Shown in pieces: positions 57,961 to 64,000 of a stretch of DNA of 64,000 nucleotides. Below the pieces are notes generated by a model. That model was given only the letters and a program-made list of their open reading frames with translations, made no database searches and was not told the DNA's origin. The stretch is from Pezicula radicicola (taxonomy: Eukaryota; Ascomycota; Leotiomycetes; Helotiales; Dermateaceae), in NCBI GenBank assembly GCA_003008705.1, contig PDUO01000004.1, positions 868,001 to 932,000 on the forward strand, in the 5' to 3' direction. Position 1 is the first letter of the stretch. Every line of letters starts with the position of its first letter. Made by a program: the position numbers and the translations under genes.

Positions 57961-60516
57961 TGGGATTGACTAAACTCAGCTAGCTATTAGAAGAAGCTAG
58001 AAAAATAATAGCTTTAAATATACAACAAGAAATATTCCTTGTCTATTTATCTATCTAGTTATACTACAGATACTTAGAAAAAAATAAAATCAAACCAGCA
58101 AAAACCACGTGTGAATCTCAAAGGTTCACAGCATGAGAAAACTCTTAAGGCCTACATAAGGCACCGCTATTGTAGCAGGTTTTATTAGCCATGGTTAAGG
58201 ACATTGCACAGCACAGTCCAGTAGTTCGCTTCTACTATTGCTAGTTTGCGTCAGGGTGATGAATAATAGGTAACTAAACAGAAAACGTTTGTCCTGTTTG
58301 TTGAGGGTGAAGTTGATGTTTGGGTATTTATTTGGTTAATTGAGTACTTGATGAATTAATTGTAGTTCACTCTCAGAGGGTAATGTTCTCGTATTTCTGA
58401 GAATGTGTACATGTGTTACGGGATGAACTCGTAGGTACTTTGGGTACCTGCCTTGCGTAGGTACCTATAGCTTCAGCTTCGGGTTCTTCTCCTGTTCATA
58501 CACCCAGGACCGAAGTCTAAGCCAAACAACGATATTCTGTAGTCTACGCTATAAAGCCCATCGCAAGGCCCTTAATTTCCATTACCTCTAAACCTATTAA
58601 ACTAATACCAAAACCATCCATCTAACAATCCAACTCACTCGCAGCCTTTCCTCTGAACCTAAATTCAACAAAGATAATACAGTAATCTCTATTCTATCCA
58701 AACCTCAAATATAACTGCCATTCAACATGCTGAAAAGATCTGAAGTTTCATATCTCCACTTGCTTGAAACTCAAGATAGTTTGATAAAGTTATATTCACG
58801 AGATATTAAATTGATAACTTTAGGACTGTGATTGTAATAGGAGCTTTAGTAGATTTCTAATAGTGAGATATTAAGATAGTAAAATAATGCTTTGTATTAT
58901 GGGTAACTGGTTAGGTAGTAAAGAATGGAATATGTGAGATTGTTATTAGGATCAAAGTAGATGGTTTTGTAGGATGAAGAGAGGATGAGTATTTTGTGAG
59001 TGGATGCTAAGAGGTTAGTATTTATACCTCTGCATGGTCTAATGACCTGGCACGGCTATTAATAGTTTGGGTTTAAGAATATATTTCTTTGGCATGTGAG
59101 GAGTAGGAGCTTGTGAATGTGATGTAGAGGGTTTGGACTCTATGATATTTGAAGGGAGAGTAAGGCTTGAACGATGTATGCTATACGCTCTATATCTTAC
59201 GAGCCTTAGTAGCTAATATTCCCTGAATTCTCACGCCTTTTTGCATTTCAGTAAAAGATATTTGAGATTATAATTAAAGTTATCTCTCTAAGACTCAAGT
59301 AGGTTTACTATATGAACAAACCCGGACCGCGATAAGTTTTAATAGTGAATTAGATCTCCTACTTTCTGACCACCCTATTCTAAAAGAATTACTCTAATAT
59401 CTACACCTCTCTATCTCTAGTATGATTTTCACGACTAGGAATGTAACGTCTATATTGTAGATTAATACAACTTCTAATGCCTTAATCTAGTATAATACAA
59501 ACTATAAATTATTGTAGAACATATTATAACTATCTTCTAAAGAAGCGAGCCTTATAATTATAAAAATAGACATTCTAGCTACGAGGTTATATAGGTACCG
59601 AATTTCTTAAATTTAATAAACCTATACTTTGCACTAATTCCGTTCGAACTTAACCTTTAGAATAAGATCTTAATACTAGGTATCAAAAAGTAAACCTCTA
59701 TGTATTCTCCTAGTGTAAGATATTGACTAAGCGAGGAAAACACTTCAACTTCTTATCTTTCTTGCTTCTACTTTAAGGGAATCTAGTGGCGGAAATTGAA
59801 ATGTTTAAGTATAAGTACCTGTTGAATTCAGTGAATATATAGGAATAGTTATATAATTGCCCACTACAAGTAGGCCCATTCTAGCACTCTAGCTTCCACA
59901 CAGAACACAGAATCAGCCACTATTGCCACCACCTATTGCTGTCCATATTGTACCTATTCAACAGTACCTTATGTATAATTGAACTTATCTATTTAATGGA
60001 GGCTTATCTATTACTACTAGATTGAGTATATGGATTACAAAGATCTATTAGTAATTGAACCTCATTATCTTCATATACGTCTACGCATAGTAACGTAAAT
60101 AAGGGCACGTTCACACTATAGAATGTTTATAAGTGAGGATTTCGGCCTCTACATTTATAATATTATTTAGGTACAGAGGTACGGGGTACCTAGGTACTTA
60201 GAACCAGAATATCTTTGTTAGAATTCAACACTACCAGCCTGACTTAGTACTTGAGTAATTAAAATTATTCTTACGCAACCGCACTTCAGTTCTAGAATTT
60301 TGATAACTGTTCGTTCAACACTCTGCTTTCCACAAACTAGCGAGCCAAAAAATTCAGGGGCGCGTCGCTATACAACTCGCTTAGGGGTATGGACCGAAAA
60401 CGCTACACAGCATCAAACTCCCCACATAAGGTGACACAATATGTAGACAACAGAAGCAAAAATAAAGCTTCTCTGCTGTTTAAAAGATCGGGAAAGCAAA
60501 AAAAGTAATTGGATAA

Positions 60517-60628
60517 TGAACAGGAGGGGATTCGAACCCCTGCAGGTTTCCCTACGAGAATACTCAGCTTTTGAAGCTGTAAGACATGAAAATCTTGAGT
60601 CACGCGCCATAACCACTCGCTGAATGAA
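60517..60628 (-). tRNA. tRNA-Leu(CAA)-like sequence with intron, probably degenerate
   Basis: The minus strand has a perfect B-box and T-arm (AGGGG-TTCGAAT-CCCCT at about 60525-60541), a long variable arm (AGG-GAAA-CCT) typical of class II tRNAs, the anticodon loop CTCAAG and a D-arm part GAGTGGTTATGGCGC. An intron of about 35 nt would follow the CAA anticodon. Against function: the 5' sequence does not pair with the expected 3' acceptor strand CCTGTTC, the A-box lacks the usual TGGC, and the anticodon stem has a T-T mismatch. It may be a pseudogene or a tRNA whose 5' end was replaced. The 5' boundary is approximate. Confidence 0.55.
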
Positions 60629-60816
60629 TGTTAGTAAAACAATTCTGGTAAATTTGAAGAGTAGTAAATACTTACGCCACCTGTCCTTGAGTATTTGTTG
60701 AAGAATTTCTGCTTCTATTTGCCCTCATTCATACTACTGTTAGAGAAAATGATTTGTGCGCGCTACCGCACCTTATCATTACCGCATCGGACCAACGGCC
60801 GGGCGCTGGAGCCGTG

Positions 60817-60857
60817 TTAGGCTTAGCGGAAAGCAGCCGAGCTTCCGCTAAGCCTAA
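60817..60857. repeat. perfect 15-bp inverted repeat with 11-nt spacer
   Basis: TTAGGCTTAGCGGAA (60817-60831) and its exact inverse (60843-60857) flank AGCAGCCGAGC. Each arm contains a CGG triplet, the half-site of Zn2Cys6 regulators, in inverted orientation. It lies 464 bp before the acyl-CoA synthetase start. It could be a regulator site, a cruciform or a transposon remnant. Confidence 0.8.
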
Positions 60858-61320
60858 GCGTACCCAGCAAGCCGAGCTCGAAGATGAAGTGCGGGGGATG
60901 GAGGTACCCGAGTCTCGTAGGCAACTCCTCCCATGATCCGGGACGCATTAAAAATATGCGTCCCTCTGCTTTTGCGATGATGTCAAGCTGCTTTAGAAGA
61001 CTCATACACAATCCTTCCTACCATCCAACCAGGAATCGTCAATTCGTAAAATTCCCAATTGGGGTCCATAACGCTACGGCCCACCCCTTACTGTTATATA
61101 TAAGTCTGACTTCTCTTTTCTGTTGTTATAAACCGCGGTTGGGTCAGGTCTACAAGTCCAGCCTCAACGTGTAAGTGTTCAACGACGTTGAACACAAAGT
61201 CACCTACTCATATCTATTGAAGCAAAGCTACTCTCATACATACTCGCAGGAAGTACTGAGAGTACCCGTGCGATCTAGGGTAGCTTACTCATATCGTTGC
61301 TAGACTATCATTCTCCAAAA

Positions 61321-63527
61321 ATGGCTGCTCATCCTCAAGACGAAGTCCAACACCACTCTCTGTCGGACCCAGAATCGTTCTGGGCCGAGCAAGCCTCACA
61401 TCTCTACTGGCACAAGGAGCCCACCTCAACCTTCGCTAGGACCAAAAAGTCGCTGCCGTCGGGCACGGATCATGATCACTGGGAATGGTTTCCAGATGGA
61501 GAGATCTCGACCTGTTACAATTGTGTTGATCGACACGTACTTGCTGGCAATGGCGACCATACTGCGATCATTTGGGACAGTCCAGTCACAAATGCAAAGC
61601 AGAAATACACATATAAGCAGCTACAGGACGAGGTTGAGACTTTTGCTGGTGTTTTGAGGGAGGAGGGTGTAAAGAGAGGAGATGTTGTTTTGCTATATAG
61701 TAAGTGGGAAACTTAGCGTAGTGAGATTCTGCCTTGGCTAACACGCTTGCCAACTTAGTGCCCATGATTCCAGCTGCCCTCATCGGTACACTCGCTATCT
61801 CACGACTTGGTGCTATCCATGCTGTAGTCTTTGGTGGATTTGCATCAGTCTCACTATCTCAACGAATCGATGCATCAAAACCTGTTGCTATTCTTACAGC
61901 TTCATGCGGAATCGATGGTTCGAAGCCTCCCATGTCCTACAAACCGTTTATCACGGAAGCTATTAAACTCTCAAAACACAAACCTGACAAGACAATCATA
62001 TGGCAGCGAGATCAGTTGCGCTGGGACAACGTTAACAAGAGCGAAGGAGAGAGAAACTGGCAACGGCTTGTCAAAAGTGCCACTTTCAGGGGAGTCAAAG
62101 CAGACTGTGTTCCGGTGAAGGCAAATGACGGAGTCTACATTATATATACATCGGGTACCACTGGTCTACCGAAAGGGGTTCTTCGGGAGGCTGGCGGCCA
62201 TGCCGTTGGCCTTCATTTATCCATTAGCTACCTTTTCGGTATTCACGGACCAGGCGACGTGATGTTTTGTGCATCGGATATTGGATGGGTTGTCGGCCAT
62301 TCTTACATTCTGTATGCACCTCTACTCACAGGAGCATCAACTGTTCTCTTCGAAGGCAAACCAGTTGGTACACCAGATGCAGGAACTTTCTGGCGAATAA
62401 TCGAAGAATACAAGGTCAATACCCTGTTTACAGCACCCACAGCTTTACGAGCAATCCGAAGAGATGACCCAGAGAACAAGTTGTTTAAAGCCGTTGGCGA
62501 GAGAGGTGGACTCAAGTCTCTTAGAGGACTATTCTTGGCTGGCGAGAGATCAGAGCCCAGTATTGTTAGTATGTACCAAGATCTATTGAGCCAGTATGCC
62601 AACCCCGGTGCTCATGTGATCGACAATTGGTGGTCCTCAGAATCGGGCTCGCCAATCTCAGGGATCGCATTAGTACCACACGCGGGCAAGGATCGCAAAA
62701 CGAGCATTAAAGATACAAAGCCACTACCAGTCAAGCCAGGAAGTGCTGGAAAAGCAATGCCTGGCTTTGACGTTCGGATTGTTGATGATGAAGGCAAAGA
62801 GGTTAGCAAAGGCAAGATGGGAAATATTGTCTTGGCTATGCCGTTGGCCCCAACAGGATTTAGAACTTTATGGGAAGACGAAGAACGGTTTTATAGGGGC
62901 TATCTGAAGAGATTTGGAGGTAAATGGATTGACACTGGTGATGCCGGAATGATTGATGATGATGGGTATATACATGTGATGGCAAGAACGGACGATATTA
63001 TCAACGTCGCCGCTCATCGTTTCAGTACTGGTAAGTGATCCATTTCAAACCACTGAGTTTCAAAGACTAACATCTCTCAAGGCGCGATCGAACAAGCCAT
63101 CTCTTCACATCCCTCAATTGCCGAATGCTGCGTAGTTGGTATCCCGGATTCACTGAAAGGGCACCTCCCATTCGCTTTCGTAACACTGTCGATAGCAGAT
63201 CATCCCGAATCTGCAATACCCTCCGATGAGCTCTTTGCCGAAGTTCAAAAGCTGGTTCGCACTCAAATCGGCGCCATCGCGTCACTGGGCGGGATGATTC
63301 ACGGTAAGGGGATGATCCCGAAGACTCGCTCCGGGAAAACATTACGGAGAGTGCTGAGAGAACTTGTGGAGAATGCTGTGCATGGCGATTTTGATAAAAA
63401 GGTGCAGATTCCTGCTACTGTAGAGGATGCATCTGTTGTAGAAGTTTCGAGAAGCAAGATTGAGGAATACTTCAAGAAGAAAGGAGGTGATTTGCACAAG
63501 GCTACCGAAGCGAGAGCCAAGCTGTAG
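61321..63527 (+). CDS. short-chain acyl-CoA synthetase, ACSS3/PrpE (propionyl-CoA synthetase) type
   Basis: Exons 61321-61699, 61759-63030 and 63082-63527 (introns 59 and 51 nt) give 698 residues. These enzymes activate propionate or acetate to the CoA thioester with ATP. The N-terminal ACAS domain contains DPESFWAEQASHLYWHKEP. The core has MIPAALIGTLAISRLGAIHA, the P-loop YTSGTTGLPKG (about 254-264), and SDIGWVVGHSYILYAPLLTG. The adenylation region carries NWWSSESGSPI, where classic acetyl-CoA synthetases have WWQTETG. The hinge region is DTGDAGMIDDDGYIHVMART, and the catalytic Lys is about 636 in PKTRSGKTLRR. The GVLREAGGHAV segment and WSSESG motif fit the propionyl type better than FacA-type acetyl-CoA synthetase. 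Substrate preference is inferred. Confidence 0.9.
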
Positions 63528-64000
63528 ACGCGTTATACTACTGTATATAGATTGCAAGTATATTGCTCTAATTACCAGATCCTTTCAATTAAGAAACTTT
63601 TCTTCCAAGAATAGCCTTGTTTATTTATCTTCGATGTCTGCCTGTGTTAGCCGCAAAATCGTCTCACCGATTACGAAGGTACAGTAGCGGTACTCGAAAC
63701 GAAACAACCAGCCCCTTGCATGGCTGTCCCGGGTGGCACAGACAGGTTCATTCCACCCCATTGTCACCCCATGATCTAAGTCGTTTCAAGTTTTGACAAT
63801 CTATCAAATAAACATGCCCGAGCTCCGATGCTGGCAGTGCATGGCACAATGCGTGTTTCGCCCCTGAAATAAGCGAGCTGATCATCGCATCTTCAACGAT
63901 GCTTTCGTGGGTTAAACATGTCAGAACGCGAAAAGTGACAGCGGAAAGAAAGCCTAGATTTTCTTTTTGACAGTCGGGGGGCGCGAAGAGGGCGTCATTT
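63528..64000. other. 3' flank of the synthetase gene to the window end
   Basis: No open frame with protein character. It presumably holds the 3' untranslated region and the start of the next intergenic space. Confidence 0.6.

Larger units (their letters stand above)
56873..61320. other. gene-poor region with purine tract, AT-rich block, tRNA-like sequence and inverted repeat
   Basis: About 57,700-57,960 the plus strand is strongly purine/G-rich (GGATGG, GGAGATGG repeats). From about 57,960 to 60,400 it is AT-rich with many TA steps, resembling RIP-degraded DNA. A tRNA-like sequence lies at about 60,517-60,628 and a locally GC-rich patch with a perfect inverted repeat at 60,817-60,857. No protein gene is supportable. 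Confidence 0.6.

Noticed and set aside
1..64000. CRISPR arrays, bacterial operons, rRNA genes or viral insertions
   Set aside because: No regularly spaced repeats, rRNA signatures or viral protein frames were seen. All genes have fungal intron structure or clear fungal orthology.

Overview
The window is nuclear DNA of a filamentous ascomycete (Pezizomycotina). Genes carry short introns (mostly 48-60 nt) with GTRNGT-type donors and CTAAC/CTGAC-type branch points. An APSES regulator of the StuA type, an ApsA/Num1 cortical anchor and a CsnC-type COP9 subunit are present. AT-rich gene-free blocks and C-to-T decay in CpA context look like the work of RIP (repeat-induced point mutation). Protein character suggests Leotiomycetes, but that is an inference from memory of the families, not a computed placement.

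Layout. 1-4464: long gene-poor leader region. 4465-8690 (+): ApsA/Num1-like cortical dynein anchor. 9840-11104 (-): NAD(P)-dependent ketoreductase. 14009-14925 (+): proline-rich secreted protein. Two copies of one MITE-like element, in opposite orientation, flank these last two genes. 16179-18264 (-): StuA-type APSES factor, with a coding-looking but ATG-less extension upstream and about 8.5 kb of gene-free DNA behind it. 27132-28227 (+): small BRCT protein, followed by two copies of a second MITE-like family. 29412-31712 (+): coiled-coil SnaD-like spindle-pole-body protein.

From 32226 to 51087 the genes are densely packed housekeeping genes: gamma-glutamyl phosphate reductase (-), a 99-residue small protein (+) whose stop codon lies 10 nt before the start of COP9 subunit 3 (+), TRAPPC2L-like (-), mitochondrial malonyl-CoA:ACP transacylase (-), dienelactone hydrolase family protein (-), replication protein A large subunit (+), AFG1-like ATPase (-) and Mpp10 (+). 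Three of these pairs are head to head, two of them with only about 245 bp between the start codons.

From 51088 onward the DNA is gene-poor and partly very AT-rich. It holds a GPI-anchored CCG-6-like cell-wall protein (56171-56872), a degenerate-looking tRNA-Leu(CAA)-like sequence (about 60517-60628), a perfect 15-bp inverted repeat (60817-60857) and a propionyl/acetyl-CoA synthetase of the ACSS3/PrpE type (61321-63527).

There is no biosynthetic cluster or defence island. Shared themes are nuclear positioning and spindle poles (ApsA, SnaD), development (StuA, CSN3), and DNA replication or repair (RFA1, BRCT protein). The most unusual arrangement is the small ORF directly in front of CSN3.
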